Source of the DNA: Salinicoccus luteus DSM 17002
GTDB lineage: Bacteria; Bacillota; Bacilli; Staphylococcales; Salinicoccaceae
Direction of reading: 5' to 3'
Assembly: GCF_000712035.1 (NCBI RefSeq)
Contig: NZ_JONV01000006.1
Location: forward strand, 62,001 to 126,000
Length of the DNA: 64,000 nt
In this document: positions 1-8,699 of the stretch, one piece after another
Numbering within the stretch: position 1 is the stretch's first letter
Layout: every line of letters starts with the position of its first letter
Notes under the pieces: generated by a model
Seen by the model: only the letters and a program-made list of their open reading frames with translations
Database searches by the model: none
What the model was told of the DNA's origin: nothing
Program-made: the position numbers and the translations under genes

Positions 1-1
1 T

Positions 2-1162
2 ATCAATATACCGATCAGGGAACCGCTGATGCCGGATATGACACGGACCGATCTCTTCTTCAGGACGCCGAAGGCGCTGACCCAGTACAGAACCGTTCCC
101 GAGGCAGGCATTCGTCTGGATGGGCACGGCATTGTACTGATCGGGGAGACGGTCGAGGAACTGGATGCGGTAGCGCCGATCCTGGACAGGGACAACCTGA
201 CAGTGATTACGGATCCACGCCAGCATATCCGGCGGAACCTGGCAGGTGCCATCACCCACCAGGATCTCATCTTCAACAGCATGCATCCCGAGCAATTCGA
301 ACGGCTTGAGCGTGAAGTCGACTTCATCGTACGTATTGGAGAACCGCTTACATCAAAAGCGACCAACAAATTCCTGGCCCAGTCTGGTGTTCCGCAGTAT
401 CTGATCAGTGAGCACCAGATACTGAAGACATTCCCGGTAGCACCGAAGGAAGCCTTTGTGGGCACAATCAGTGAAATTTTGAAGTCGATCGAATTCTCAT
501 CCGGCGGGACAGGTCCCAAGGCCTGGCTGACGGCGCTCGATGCCCGCATCAGCAAAAGGATCGAAAAGTACATCGCCGATTATGATGATGAAGGGCGCTT
601 CATGTATGAAATTATCAGGCACACACCGGCGCACCGTGCAGTATTCCTCTCCAACAGCATGCCGATCAGGGATGGGGAGCGGTACGACCTGGACAATACC
701 CAGCGGATATATGCGAACCGGGGCGCCAATGGCATAGATGGCGTGGTGTCCACTGCACTCGGCATGGCTGTAAAGACGCCGCTCACCCTCGTCATCGGCG
801 ACATTGCGCTCTATCATGATATGAATGGGCTCATCATGTCGAAGCTCGAGGACATCGACATCAATATCATCGTGTTCAACAACAATGGGGGCGGCATATT
901 CAGCTTCCTGCCCCAGAATGACAACCAGGAACATTTCGAGCGGCTCTTCGGCACCCCGCTGGATCTCGATTTCAGACACACTGCCGAGCTGTACAATTTC
1001 AACTACATGCATACGGACAAGATCGCGGACATCACGAACGGGCTCATGAACCAAAAGGGCCGGAACATTATAGAAATAAAGACGGACAGGGTGACGAATG
1101 CCGCATCCCACCAGGATCTGCGTCGGCAGATCGAAGATGTGGTGAAATCCGTTGAAATTTAA
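2..1162 (+). CDS. menD: MenD, 2-succinyl-5-enolpyruvyl-6-hydroxy-3-cyclohexene-1-carboxylate synthase (5' truncated by window edge)
   Basis: This thiamine-diphosphate enzyme condenses isochorismate with 2-oxoglutarate in menaquinone synthesis. The reading frame is open from base 2; the first visible residues, INIPIREPL, match the conserved 'INxPxREPL' stretch of MenD, so the gene begins outside the window. About 386 codons of an expected roughly 550 are present, so the N-terminal third is missing. The C-terminal TPP/Mg-binding part is clear: NRGANGIDGVVSTALGMA followed by GDIALYHDMNGL and NNNGGGIFSFLP. The internal ATG at 29 is not the real start. The last 11 nt overlap the next gene, menH, implying translational coupling within the men operon. 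Identity is secure from motifs and neighbours. Confidence 0.96.
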   Translation: MNIPIREPLMPDMTRTDLFFRTPKALTQYRTVPEAGIRLDGHGIVLIGETVEELDAVAPILDRDNLTVITDPRQHIRRNLAGAITHQDLIFNSMHPEQFERLEREVDFIVRIGEPLTSKATNKFLAQSGVPQYLISEHQILKTFPVAPKEAFVGTISEILKSIEFSSGGTGPKAWLTALDARISKRIEKYIADYDDEGRFMYEIIRHTPAHRAVFLSNSMPIRDGERYDLDNTQRIYANRGANGIDGVVSTALGMAVKTPLTLVIGDIALYHDMNGLIMSKLEDIDINIIVFNNNGGGIFSFLPQNDNQEHFERLFGTPLDLDFRHTAELYNFNYMHTDKIADITNGLMNQKGRNIIEIKTDRVTNAASHQDLRRQIEDVVKSVEI

Positions 1163-1937
1163 CCATCGATTCAGAGATAACGGCAAAAGCCGGACGATCC
1201 TGCTGCTGCATGGATTTCTGTCTGATATGGCGAGCATGGAGGGGGTGGCCGGCGAGCTGGCGCCACATTTCAACATGCTCACAGTCGACCTTCCGGGTTT
1301 CGGCGGCACGCCAAGCACCGGCATCGACTACGGCATGGAGGATATTGCGGAGGGACTCCGCCGGCTCCTCATATCCCTCGATATCCAGAAGGTGGATATA
1401 CTCGGATATTCGATGGGGGGCAGGGTTGCCCTGTCCTTCATTGCCGGCCACCCCGAATATGTCGGGCGTGCCGTATTGGAGAGCGGTTCCCCTGGGATCG
1501 CATCGGATGAGGAGCGGGAGTCCCGCCGGCATACAGATGCCGGGCGGGCTGCACGCATCAACGAGGACTTCACTGCATTCATCGCCGGCTGGGAGGAAAT
1601 GGGGCTGTTCAGCAGCCAGCGGACGCTGCCTGAAAAGACGCAGGAGCAGCAGCGGCAGAACCGCCTCTCCCAGCAGCCGGCAGAAGCAGCGGACAGCCTG
1701 ATGAAGTACGGCACGGGCGTCCAGCCTTCCTATTGGGAAAAGCTTGGGGATATCGACCGCCCCGTACTGCTCCTGGCAGGCGCGCAGGATGAGAAGTTCA
1801 TAGCAGTCAATTCCAGAATGTCACAACTGCTCCCGGATGCCCGTCTTGAAATCATCGATGGGGCCGGGCACAACATTCATATGGAAGCACCACAAAAATT
1901 TGGTACAATAGTGATAGATTTTCTACTAGGAGGATAA
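1152..1937 (+). CDS. menH: MenH, 2-succinyl-6-hydroxy-2,4-cyclohexadiene-1-carboxylate synthase
   Basis: Alpha/beta-hydrolase of 261 residues that eliminates pyruvate from the MenD product in menaquinone synthesis. An oxyanion-type LLLHGFLSD lies at residues 17-25 and the nucleophile elbow GYSMGG at 85-90, with Ser87 as the probable nucleophile. An acidic residue in AGAQDE and the histidine in GAGHNIH complete the triad. It starts with TTG at 1152 inside the end of menD, which is the only good start in this frame; the 11-nt overlap suggests coupled translation. menB follows three bases after its stop. Family and position agree, so the assignment is firm. Confidence 0.92.
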   Translation: MKFNHRFRDNGKSRTILLLHGFLSDMASMEGVAGELAPHFNMLTVDLPGFGGTPSTGIDYGMEDIAEGLRRLLISLDIQKVDILGYSMGGRVALSFIAGHPEYVGRAVLESGSPGIASDEERESRRHTDAGRAARINEDFTAFIAGWEEMGLFSSQRTLPEKTQEQQRQNRLSQQPAEAADSLMKYGTGVQPSYWEKLGDIDRPVLLLAGAQDEKFIAVNSRMSQLLPDARLEIIDGAGHNIHMEAPQKFGTIVIDFLLGG

Positions 1938-1940
1938 AGA

Positions 1941-2759
1941 ATGGCAAGAAAATGGGAAACACTCAAAGAATATAGAGAGATCAAGTATGAGTTCTACAAC
2001 GGCATCGCCAAAGTGACGATCAACCGTCCGGAAGTTCGGAATGCATTCACTCCGCTCACGGTCACTGAAATGATTGATGCCTTCACGCGCGCGCGCGACG
2101 ACCAGAATGTCGGGGTCATCGTCCTGGCCGGTGAAGGGGATATGGCGTTCTGCTCCGGTGGAGACCAGAAGGTGCGCGGTCATGGCGGATATGTCGGGGA
2201 AGATGATGTCCCTAGACTGAACGTACTGGATCTTCAACGTCTGATCCGTGTCATTCCGAAGCCTGTGGTAGCCATGGTATCCGGATATGCAATCGGCGGC
2301 GGCCACGTACTCCATGTGGTGTGCGACCTGACAATCGCTGCAGACAACGCACGCTTCGGCCAGACCGGTCCCAAAGTCGGTTCATTCGATGCAGGCTATG
2401 GTGCCGGCTATCTCGCACGCATCGTCGGACACAAGAAGGCGCGTGAAATCTGGTACCTGTGCAGACAGTACAATGCAGAGGAAGCACTGGATATGGGCCT
2501 CGTAAATACAGTGGTGCCGCTTGAAGAACTGGAGGACGAGACGGTTCAATGGTGCGAAGAGATGATGCAGCATTCACCAACGGCACTGCGTATGCTGAAA
2601 GCGGGCATGAATGCGGACACGGATGGTCTTGCAGGCCTGCAGCAGATGGCAGGGGATGCGACGCTGCTCTACTACACTACAGACGAAGCGAAAGAAGGCA
2701 GGGAAGCTTTCAAGGAAAAAAGAAAGCCTGACTTCGGACAGTTCCCAAGATTCCCATAA
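1941..2759 (+). CDS. menB: MenB, 1,4-dihydroxy-2-naphthoyl-CoA synthase
   Basis: Crotonase-fold enzyme that cyclises o-succinylbenzoyl-CoA to dihydroxynaphthoyl-CoA. The 272-residue length is typical. The diagnostic segment [14 protein letters not shown] is present, as is the oxyanion-hole sequence [18 protein letters not shown]. The C-terminal [20 protein letters not shown] is characteristic of MenB. ATG 1941 is preceded by a strong AGGAGG Shine-Dalgarno at 1928-1933. It sits directly behind menH; a terminator-like hairpin separates it from menE. Confidence 0.97.
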   Translation: MARKWETLKEYREIKYEFYNGIAKVTINRPEVRNAFTPLTVTEMIDAFTRARDDQNVGVIVLAGEGDMAFCSGGDQKVRGHGGYVGEDDVPRLNVLDLQRLIRVIPKPVVAMVSGYAIGGGHVLHVVCDLTIAADNARFGQTGPKVGSFDAGYGAGYLARIVGHKKAREIWYLCRQYNAEEALDMGLVNTVVPLEELEDETVQWCEEMMQHSPTALRMLKAGMNADTDGLAGLQQMAGDATLLYYTTDEAKEGREAFKEKRKPDFGQFPRFP

Positions 2760-2768
2760 GCATTTATC

Positions 2769-2793
2769 AGCCCATCATATGATGGGCTTTTTT
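2769..2793 (+). terminator. Terminator-like hairpin between menB and menE
   Basis: A perfect inverted repeat, AGCCCATCAT at 2769-2778 and ATGATGGGCT at 2779-2788, is followed by a run of T. Folded with an ATAT loop it gives an 8-bp stem. It lies inside the men operon, immediately before the menE Shine-Dalgarno, so it may partly attenuate menE. Confidence 0.7.
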
Positions 2794-2809
2794 AAAGGTG
2801 GAAGAGACT

Positions 2810-4213
2810 ATGTACAATTGGTTGGAAACGCGTGCCCGGGAGATGCCGGACAAGCCGGCCGTCATATTCGAGGGGGCTGAGGTCACCTTCTCGGAACTGT
2901 ATGAAACGGCAGGGGAAATGAAGGGTTGCCTCGAATCACTCGGCCGCACGCGCATTGCATTTTTCATCGGCAATACGCTGGATGCGGTGTATGCCATCCA
3001 TGCGGCCATGCTTGCCAACATTGAAATTGTGATGATCAATACCCGGCTGACGGGACGCGAGATTTCAGTCCAGCTGGATGACATCGATGTGGATACAATC
3101 GTGACGACTGAACCCTTCGAACTTGAGGGATACAGGGTATATGGATGGACGGATCTCCGGAACAGGGCGTCCGAGGCCGGAGAGAGCAGGCGCGCATCCG
3201 GCAGTGATATACTGTCGATCATGTTCACATCAGGAACGACGGGCAGGGCGAAGGCCGTGACCCAGACATATGACAACCACTACGCTTCAGCCATCGGTTG
3301 TGAGAACCGTTTCGGCTATACGGAGGACAGCATGTGGATGAACATCAATCCCATCTACCATATTTCAGGATTCTCCGTCCTGTTGAGGTCGGTGATCCGG
3401 GGCTGCACCATGGTGCTCATCGAAAAGTTTGAAGAGGCGAAGATATGGCGGACCATATCGGAGTATGGTGTGACCCATACCAGCATGGTGCCGATCATGC
3501 TGAAGCGGCTGATGGACCATGGGGTGCGCGAACATGGGCTGGAAGGCATACTCCTCGGCGGTGCCGGAGTCACCAGGGATATACTGGGCCGTGCACTTTC
3601 CTTGGGGCTGCCGGTCTACAACTCCTTCGGCATGACCGAAACATGCTCACAGATCGTCTCCATTGCACCGGATGATCCAAAAATCCTTGAAGGTACGGTG
3701 GGGAAGCCGCTCGATAACATCGATATCGTGATCGATCATGACAATGATGGTGAACTCCTCGTACGCGGCGGACCGGTTACAGGGGGGTACCTGAATGCCG
3801 CTATGGAAGTTTCCGAGGGATACTTCAGGACCGGGGACATGGGATACATCGATGAAGCGGGATACCTCCATATTCTGGATAGGCGGAAAGATCTGATCAT
3901 CAGCGGAGGCGAGAACATCTATCCGAAAGAGATAGAGGATGTGGCGACTGCCCATCCCGGGGTCGTGAATGCTGCGGTCGTCAAAAGGAAGGACAGCGAG
4001 TGGGGGGAGGTCCCGGTCCTGCTCGTTGAACTGGCTGAAGGCATGGGCGTCGATAATGGGGGAATCATGGCCCATCTTGAGCGGCATCTCGCGAGATACA
4101 AGCTGCCAAAGGAGATACATCGCGTCGGGAACATCATCATGACTTCGACGGGCAAGGTGTCGAGAGCCCAGAACCAGCAGGCGTACAACATCAAAAGGAG
4201 CAGCAACCGTTAG
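2810..4213 (+). CDS. menE: MenE, o-succinylbenzoate-CoA ligase
   Basis: Adenylate-forming ligase that activates o-succinylbenzoate with CoA, the step before MenB. ANL-family motifs are complete: A3 as MFTSGTTGRAKAV, A5 as YNSFGMTETCSQ, and A7/A8 as YFRTGDMGYIDEAGYL with DRRKDLIISGGENIYP; the C-terminal TSTGKVSRAQ carries the catalytic lysine. I chose ATG 2810 (467 residues) because AAAGGTGG at 2794-2801 is well spaced for it. An in-frame GTG at 2798 overlaps that ribosome-binding site and is less likely. It is the last gene of the men cluster; its stop codon lies in a terminator hairpin. Confidence 0.94.
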   Translation: MYNWLETRAREMPDKPAVIFEGAEVTFSELYETAGEMKGCLESLGRTRIAFFIGNTLDAVYAIHAAMLANIEIVMINTRLTGREISVQLDDIDVDTIVTTEPFELEGYRVYGWTDLRNRASEAGESRRASGSDILSIMFTSGTTGRAKAVTQTYDNHYASAIGCENRFGYTEDSMWMNINPIYHISGFSVLLRSVIRGCTMVLIEKFEEAKIWRTISEYGVTHTSMVPIMLKRLMDHGVREHGLEGILLGGAGVTRDILGRALSLGLPVYNSFGMTETCSQIVSIAPDDPKILEGTVGKPLDNIDIVIDHDNDGELLVRGGPVTGGYLNAAMEVSEGYFRTGDMGYIDEAGYLHILDRRKDLIISGGENIYPKEIEDVATAHPGVVNAAVVKRKDSEWGEVPVLLVELAEGMGVDNGGIMAHLERHLARYKLPKEIHRVGNIIMTSTGKVSRAQNQQAYNIKRSSNR

Positions 4214-4229
4214 GTTACTGCTCCTTTTT
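4197..4229. terminator. Terminator overlapping the menE stop codon
   Basis: GGAGCAGCAACC at 4197-4208 pairs with GGTTACTGCTCC at 4213-4224 with one mismatch, followed by TTTTT. The menE stop lies within it, and it also covers the end of the convergent yidD gene. Confidence 0.8.
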
Positions 4230-4457
4230 CTCATAGTTCTTCGGATTTAGTGGCACGGGGTCATAGCCGCCCGGATGGAAGGGATGGCACTTGAGGATCC
4301 GCTTCACCGCCAGATAGCTCCCTTTCAGGGCACCATGCTCCTGGACTGCCTCGATGCCGTAGTTTGAACATGTCGGATTGAAGCGGCAGCTCGGGGGAAA
4401 CATGGGGGAGATGGCCTTCTGATAGAACCGCATCATATATAGAATCACTGTTTTCAT
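4215..4457 (-). CDS. yidD: YidD, membrane protein insertion efficiency factor
   Basis: Small (80 aa) cysteine-containing protein of the YidD family, which assists YidC-dependent membrane insertion at the inner face of the membrane. Family features are the N-terminal amphipathic [19 protein letters not shown], the signature [15 protein letters not shown], and [13 protein letters not shown] near the C-terminus. The start is the ATG at 4457, preceded on the minus strand by a GGTGATT ribosome-binding site. The frame stays open further upstream, but that extension lacks family similarity and runs antisense to the divergent Nudix gene. It is convergent with menE and shares its terminator. Confidence 0.92.
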   Translation of the reverse strand: MKTVILYMMRFYQKAISPMFPPSCRFNPTCSNYGIEAVQEHGALKGSYLAVKRILKCHPFHPGGYDPVPLNPKNYEKKEQ

Positions 4458-4533
4458 TTTAATCACCACTATAGCATTTATAACTGTAATGATATAGGGT
4501 ACACTGGATTTAAGCAAATTTGGAGATGATACG

Positions 4534-4995
4534 ATGCTTGAATTTAAAGACCAGAGTGGCCGGAGAGTGACGCTCAAATTCGAACATACCAGTGATATGG
4601 ACCATATTCTTGCCATCTGTGTGATGGATGGGAAATATCTGTTCACAGACCATAAGGTGCGCGGCATAGAATTTCCGGGCGGCAAGATAGAGCCGGGGGA
4701 GAGTGCGGAGGAAGCGGTGCACAGGGAAGTGTTCGAAGAGACGGGCGCAAGTATCGGGAATATGCAGTTCGTCGGTGTCTACACCGTCCATGATGAGACC
4801 AGGCCTTTCGTCAAAGGCGTCTATCTTGCAGAAGTCGAGGACATGTTTTTCAAGTGCGAGTACATGGAGACTTATGGGCCGGTGCTGTACCCGTCAGTCG
4901 AAGGCATACCTGAGGAGCGGAGGAGCTTTCTGCTCAAAGACCCATGCATCGACTACCTGTATCGGAAAATCCGGAATGATGACCAATCCACATGA
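4534..4995 (+). CDS. ytkD: YtkD-type Nudix hydrolase
   Basis: Nudix pyrophosphohydrolase of 153 residues. The Nudix box is intact at residues 50-72, running from GKIEPGE to REVFEETGA. Bacillus YtkD degrades oxidised nucleoside triphosphates and can deprotect RNA 5' ends. The assignment rests on similarity of the whole protein (start [23 protein letters not shown] after the box) and on its position beside pckA, as in related genomes. The ATG at 4534 has GGAGATG upstream. Its stop codon touches a 17-bp palindrome shared with pckA. The precise substrate is inferred. Confidence 0.85.
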   Translation: MLEFKDQSGRRVTLKFEHTSDMDHILAICVMDGKYLFTDHKVRGIEFPGGKIEPGESAEEAVHREVFEETGASIGNMQFVGVYTVHDETRPFVKGVYLAEVEDMFFKCEYMETYGPVLYPSVEGIPEERRSFLLKDPCIDYLYRKIRNDDQST

Positions 4996-5031
4996 AGAAG
5001 CCGGGATATCATCTGATATCCCGGCTTCTTC
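4994..5031. terminator. Bidirectional terminator between ytkD and pckA
   Basis: A perfect 17-bp stem (4994-5010 with 5015-5031) around an ATCT loop lies between the convergent stops. Downstream sequence is only moderately T-rich, so stem strength must carry termination. Confidence 0.75.
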
Positions 5032-5043
5032 AATTCTATTCCA

Positions 5044-6624
5044 TTATAGTGTGAAGCCGCCTTCTTTGGCGATGTATTCTGATTCGGTCCCGAACTTTTT
5101 GAAGTTTTCGATGAAAGATTTTTTAAGCTCATTGGCCTTCTCATCGTAGGCTTCCTCGGAAACCCATGTATTGCGGGGGTTGAGTATCTCTTTCGGTACA
5201 CCTGCCACTGAAGCCGGGATGCTGAGGCCGAATACGGAATCCTCCTCAAAGGCATTGAGTGCGAGTTCACCGCTGATGGCACGCCTCACCATGGACCGTG
5301 TATATTTGAGGTCCATGCGCTTGCCGACACCGTATTCACCGCCGCTCCAGCCGGTGTTGACCAAGTATACATCCACGTTATGCTTGTCGATCAGGCCGCC
5401 GAGCATATCCGCATAGGTCTTGGCATGCAATGGCAGGAAAGGTGAGCCGAAGCATGTCGAGAATACCGGCTGCGGCGTAGTGATTCCGCGTTCCGTGCCT
5501 GCGAGTTTTGATGTGAATCCGCTCAGGAAGTGGTACATTGCCTGTTCCTTCGTCAATTTGGAGATCGGAGGCAGTACACCGAAGGCATCTGCAGTCAGGA
5601 ATATGATTGTATTCGGATGTCCTGCCACGGATGGGATGCGTGCATTGTCGATATGATCAAGCGGGTAGGCGGCACGTGTATTCTCGGTCAGTGCCCCATC
5701 ATCGTAGTCCGGGTTTCCATCTTCATCGAGGACAACATTCTCGAGCACCGAGCCGAACTTGATCGCCTTGAAGATCTCAGGCTCCTTCTCAGGGGAGAGG
5801 TTGATCGTCTTCGCGTAGCAGCCGCCTTCGATGTTGAATACACCGTCTTCATTCCAGCCATGCTCATCGTCGCCGATGAGTTCGCGCTGGGCATCCGCGG
5901 ACAGCGTCGTCTTGCCTGTGCCGGAGAGGCCGAAGAAGAGGGCGACATCCTTGTTTTCCCCTACATTGGCAGAGCAGTGCATGCTCATCACACCCTGTTC
6001 GGGCAGCAGGTAGTTCATGATGGAGAAGATGGACTTCTTCATCTCCCCTGCGTATTCCGTACCGCCGATCAGAATGATGCCTTTTTCGAGGGAGACGATG
6101 ACGAACGCTTCCGACTTGGTTCCATCGGTCTCAGGATCGGCCTTGAAGGTCGGTGCGGAAACGATCGTGAATTGTGGATCCATGCCGAGGGCTTCTTCCT
6201 TCGTTTCGGGACGGATGAACATCGTGCGTGCAAACATGCTGTGCCAGCTGAACTCGGTCACCACGCTGAGGTTGAGGCGCGTCTTTTCATCAGCACCTGC
6301 ATAGCCGTTGAAGACGAAGACTTCCTCCTTCTCATCGAGGTAGTCGACGACCTTGGAGAAGAGGTTGTCGAAGACTTCTTCAGAGATGGGCTGGTTGACC
6401 TCACCCCAGTCCACCTTGTCCTTTGATACACCATCTTCGACGATGAAGCGGTCCTTCGGGCTGCGTCCGGTATATTTGCCCGTCTCAGCACGGAGTGCAC
6501 CTGTCTCCGTCAGTCTGCCTTCTCTTCTTTTCAAAGACTTTTCGACCAGCTTGGATGTGGAAAGCTGTACATGCGAAGTATCCTTAGCCACCAGATTTTG
6601 AATGCTTTCGGAATGGTTTACCAT
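5044..6624 (-). CDS. pckA: Phosphoenolpyruvate carboxykinase (ATP)
   Basis: Converts oxaloacetate and ATP to phosphoenolpyruvate, the first committed step of gluconeogenesis. The 526-residue length is standard. The kinase-1a P-loop [11 protein letters not shown] is present, as are [11 protein letters not shown] in the N-domain and [21 protein letters not shown] in the metal-binding region. Start ATG 6624 follows an ACGGGGGC ribosome-binding site. It is divergent from metK, with a TATACT -10-like element on the minus strand at 6680-6685; I could not identify a convincing -35. In Bacillus the gene is glucose-repressed; no clear cre site is visible here. Confidence 0.97.
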   Translation of the reverse strand: MVNHSESIQNLVAKDTSHVQLSTSKLVEKSLKRREGRLTETGALRAETGKYTGRSPKDRFIVEDGVSKDKVDWGEVNQPISEEVFDNLFSKVVDYLDEKEEVFVFNGYAGADEKTRLNLSVVTEFSWHSMFARTMFIRPETKEEALGMDPQFTIVSAPTFKADPETDGTKSEAFVIVSLEKGIILIGGTEYAGEMKKSIFSIMNYLLPEQGVMSMHCSANVGENKDVALFFGLSGTGKTTLSADAQRELIGDDEHGWNEDGVFNIEGGCYAKTINLSPEKEPEIFKAIKFGSVLENVVLDEDGNPDYDDGALTENTRAAYPLDHIDNARIPSVAGHPNTIIFLTADAFGVLPPISKLTKEQAMYHFLSGFTSKLAGTERGITTPQPVFSTCFGSPFLPLHAKTYADMLGGLIDKHNVDVYLVNTGWSGGEYGVGKRMDLKYTRSMVRRAISGELALNAFEEDSVFGLSIPASVAGVPKEILNPRNTWVSEEAYDEKANELKKSFIENFKKFGTESEYIAKEGGFTL

Positions 6625-6732
6625 AATTATTGCCCCCGTTTTATGTAGTTTACAAAGTAATCAGGTACTTTCACGAATTAGTATAACACATTGATAATTG
6701 ATGTGACATAATAATTGTAAAATATTATTACC

Positions 6733-6761
6733 TTGATTTGATTCCCATCATCTAGTATATT
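6733..6761 (+). promoter_or_regulatory. SigA-type promoter of metK
   Basis: TTGATT at 6733-6738 and TATATT at 6756-6761 are separated by exactly 17 bp. Transcription from about 6768 would start just before the SAM riboswitch aptamer. Confidence 0.7.
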
Positions 6762-6774
6762 ATATGTTAAGTTA

Positions 6775-6930
6775 TCTCTTATCAAGAGCCGGTGGAGGGA
6801 ACATACCCGATGAAACCCAGCAACCTCTTTTCAACAAAGAAAGGTGCTAAAGGATGCAGAAGTTATTCTGATCGATAAGGGGAAGAGCGGAGCCTTTTCT
6901 CGTATTATTGGAGAAAAGGCTTTATTTTTT
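6775..6930 (+). promoter_or_regulatory. SAM-I (S-box) riboswitch with terminator, upstream of metK
   Basis: The aptamer runs from CTTATC at 6778, pairing with GATAAG at 6874-6879 (P1). Conserved S-box segments AAGAGCCGGTGGAGGGA, GATGAAACCCAGCAACC and AAGGTGCTAA appear in order. The expression platform is an 11-bp terminator stem, AGCCTTTTCTC (6891-6901) with GAGAAAAGGCT (6911-6921), then TTATTTTTT. High S-adenosylmethionine should terminate transcription and lower metK expression. Confidence 0.96.
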
Positions 6931-6972
6931 GCTACTGGGAGATAGCTAATAATCATAAAGGAGATATTTTTA

Positions 6973-8166
6973 ATGGCAGAGCGTAGACTTTTTACTTCCG
7001 AATCCGTGACGGAGGGACATCCTGATAAAATTGCGGATCAGATATCGGATGCAATTCTGGACGAAATACTGAAAGGGGATCCGCATGCCCGGGTCGCCTG
7101 TGAGACCGTAGTGAATACCGGCATGGCGCTGATCGTCGGAGAAATAAGCACAAACACATACGTGGACATTCCGAAAATAGTGAGGGAGACGGTGAAGGAT
7201 ATCGGCTATGTGCTCGCCAAGTACGGCTACGACTACAAGACGATGTCCGTCCTCACCGGAATAGACGAGCAGTCCTCCGACATCGCCCAGGGGGTCAACA
7301 ACGCTGTTGAGACAAGGGAGACGGATGCCGTTTCCACAGGAGCTGGAGACCAGGGGCTGATGTTCGGTTTTGCATGCGATGAGACTGAAGAACTGATGCC
7401 TCTGCCGATTGCACTGGCGCACAAGTTGTCGAGGCGCCTGACCGAGGCACGCAAGGAGAATATCATCGACTACTTGAGACCCGACGGCAAGACGCAGGTC
7501 ACTGTCGAGTATGATGAGAATGACCAGGTGAAGCGGGTGGATACCATCGTCATCTCGACACAGCACCACGAAGAGGTTGAAAAGGAGACGATCCAGCGGG
7601 ATCTGCTTACGCACGTCATCCGTGAAGTGGTGCCGGCCGAACTGCTTGATGAGGAAACGAAATATATCATCAATCCGACGGGACGCTTCGTCATCGGCGG
7701 CCCGCAGGGCGACGCCGGACTGACCGGACGCAAGATCATCGTCGATACCTATGGGGGCTACGCACGCCATGGGGGCGGTGCCTTCAGCGGCAAGGATCCG
7801 ACCAAGGTCGACCGCTCCGCAGCTTATGCCGCACGCTACATCGCAAAAAATATTGTTGCTGCAGGCATCGCTTCGAAGTGTGAAATCCAGCTGGCATATG
7901 CAATCGGAGTCAGCGAGCCCGTATCCATATCCGTGGATACATTCGGCACTTCATCCTACAGCGAGGCGGATATCGTCGCAGTCATCAGAAAGATTTTCAA
8001 CCTTTCTCCGGATGGCATCATAGACATGCTCGACCTGCGCCGCCCGATATATAAAAATACGGCAAGCTACGGCCACTTTGGACGGGAAGACCAGGATTTC
8101 CCATGGGAGAAGCTGGATAAGGCCGCACAGCTCAAAGAGGAGCTCTCGAGCCTCAAGGTGAATTAA
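6973..8166 (+). CDS. metK: S-adenosylmethionine synthetase
   Basis: Makes S-adenosylmethionine from methionine and ATP. 397 residues, normal for the family. Signatures include the N-terminal [35 protein letters not shown] (ATP-binding motif) and the glycine-rich [18 protein letters not shown] loop. ATG 6973 is preceded by AAAGGAGAT. Expression is governed by the SAM-I riboswitch directly upstream, giving product feedback. The gene ends just before a strong hairpin. Confidence 0.98.
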   Translation: MAERRLFTSESVTEGHPDKIADQISDAILDEILKGDPHARVACETVVNTGMALIVGEISTNTYVDIPKIVRETVKDIGYVLAKYGYDYKTMSVLTGIDEQSSDIAQGVNNAVETRETDAVSTGAGDQGLMFGFACDETEELMPLPIALAHKLSRRLTEARKENIIDYLRPDGKTQVTVEYDENDQVKRVDTIVISTQHHEEVEKETIQRDLLTHVIREVVPAELLDEETKYIINPTGRFVIGGPQGDAGLTGRKIIVDTYGGYARHGGGAFSGKDPTKVDRSAAYAARYIAKNIVAAGIASKCEIQLAYAIGVSEPVSISVDTFGTSSYSEADIVAVIRKIFNLSPDGIIDMLDLRRPIYKNTASYGHFGREDQDFPWEKLDKAAQLKEELSSLKVN

Positions 8167-8175
8167 ATATGGAAA

Positions 8176-8208
8176 AAGGCTCCGGAGTATCCCGGAGCCT
8201 TCGCTTTT
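8176..8208. terminator. Terminator after metK
   Basis: AAGGCTCCGG (8176-8185) pairs perfectly with CCGGAGCCTT (8192-8201), followed by CGCTTTT. It also lies just beyond the end of the convergent small lipoprotein gene. Confidence 0.75.
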
Positions 8209-8230
8209 GTAGACGATGCACCTTTTGCTG

Positions 8231-8383
8231 CTACATATCGTCCTCCATTGTCTCTTCTTCCATTGTGTCCTCTTCCATCGTCTCTTCTTCGGTAGTGTCT
8301 TCTTCGGCAGTATCTCCGCCACAAGCGCCGAGCACGAGAACTGAAGCAAGTCCGCCGGCCATTAGATACTTTCTGAGTTCCAT
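8231..8383 (-). CDS. Tiny acidic lipoprotein (50 aa), function unknown
   Basis: A 50-codon gene. The start ATG at 8383 is preceded on the minus strand by AGGAGGG. The N-terminus MELRKYLMAGGLASVLVLGA is a short lipoprotein signal, with lipobox LGAC and lipidated Cys21. The mature part, about 30 residues, is almost wholly Glu, Asp, Thr and Met, built on repeats of EE(D/E)TM such as EEETMEEDT. No globular fold is expected; an exposed, highly anionic membrane-anchored tail is likely. A SigB-like promoter lies about 80 bp upstream. It is convergent with metK. Known staphylococcal relatives are uncertain; function is not inferable beyond surface location. Confidence 0.75.
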   Translation of the reverse strand: MELRKYLMAGGLASVLVLGACGGDTAEEDTTEEETMEEDTMEEETMEDDM

Positions 8384-8699
8384 AATCAACCCTCCTGCTT
8401 TCTAATAGTCTGCATACTAAGCTGCTTGCTAATTCTCTCTCTGCCTAGCAAGTCAGTATACAGGTACCCGGGGCGGGGGTGTTAAAACATAAAAGATTCT
8501 GAGCCGGATGAAATTCTGAGCCTTTGGCTGAAGGGACATTCATTTAAAATGGTAGATTCACACAGATATGATGGATGGTAAATAGATTTTTATGAAAATA
8601 TCCGTTTTTGACCGTAAACAGATATTATTTTGATATAATGAACAAAGTCTTAGGCAAGACGACAGAAATTACAATATGGAAGGGAATTGAGAAGGAGCT
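8384..8699. other. Intergenic region between the acidic lipoprotein and the NERD gene
   Basis: 316 bp with no credible gene. It holds the minus-strand SigB-like promoter, a 10-bp direct repeat ATTCTGAGCC at 8496-8505 and 8513-8522 (17-bp period), and a plus-strand extended -10 element TGATATAAT at 8631-8639 that probably serves the NERD gene. Confidence 0.6.
8464..8488 (-). promoter_or_regulatory. SigB-like promoter for the acidic lipoprotein
   Basis: On the minus strand, GTTTTA (8488-8483) and GGGTAC (8469-8464) are 13 bp apart, close to the general-stress consensus GTTTAA-N12-15-GGGWAW. The predicted start is roughly 70 nt before the gene. Confidence 0.4.

Noticed and set aside
497-1324. 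Long open frame on the minus strand opposite menD and menH
   Set aside because: It lies wholly antisense to two certain genes, has no family similarity and no ribosome-binding site; GC-rich third positions commonly create such shadows here.
5530-6426. A 298-codon plus-strand frame within pckA
   Set aside because: Antisense to a highly conserved enzyme; no independent features.
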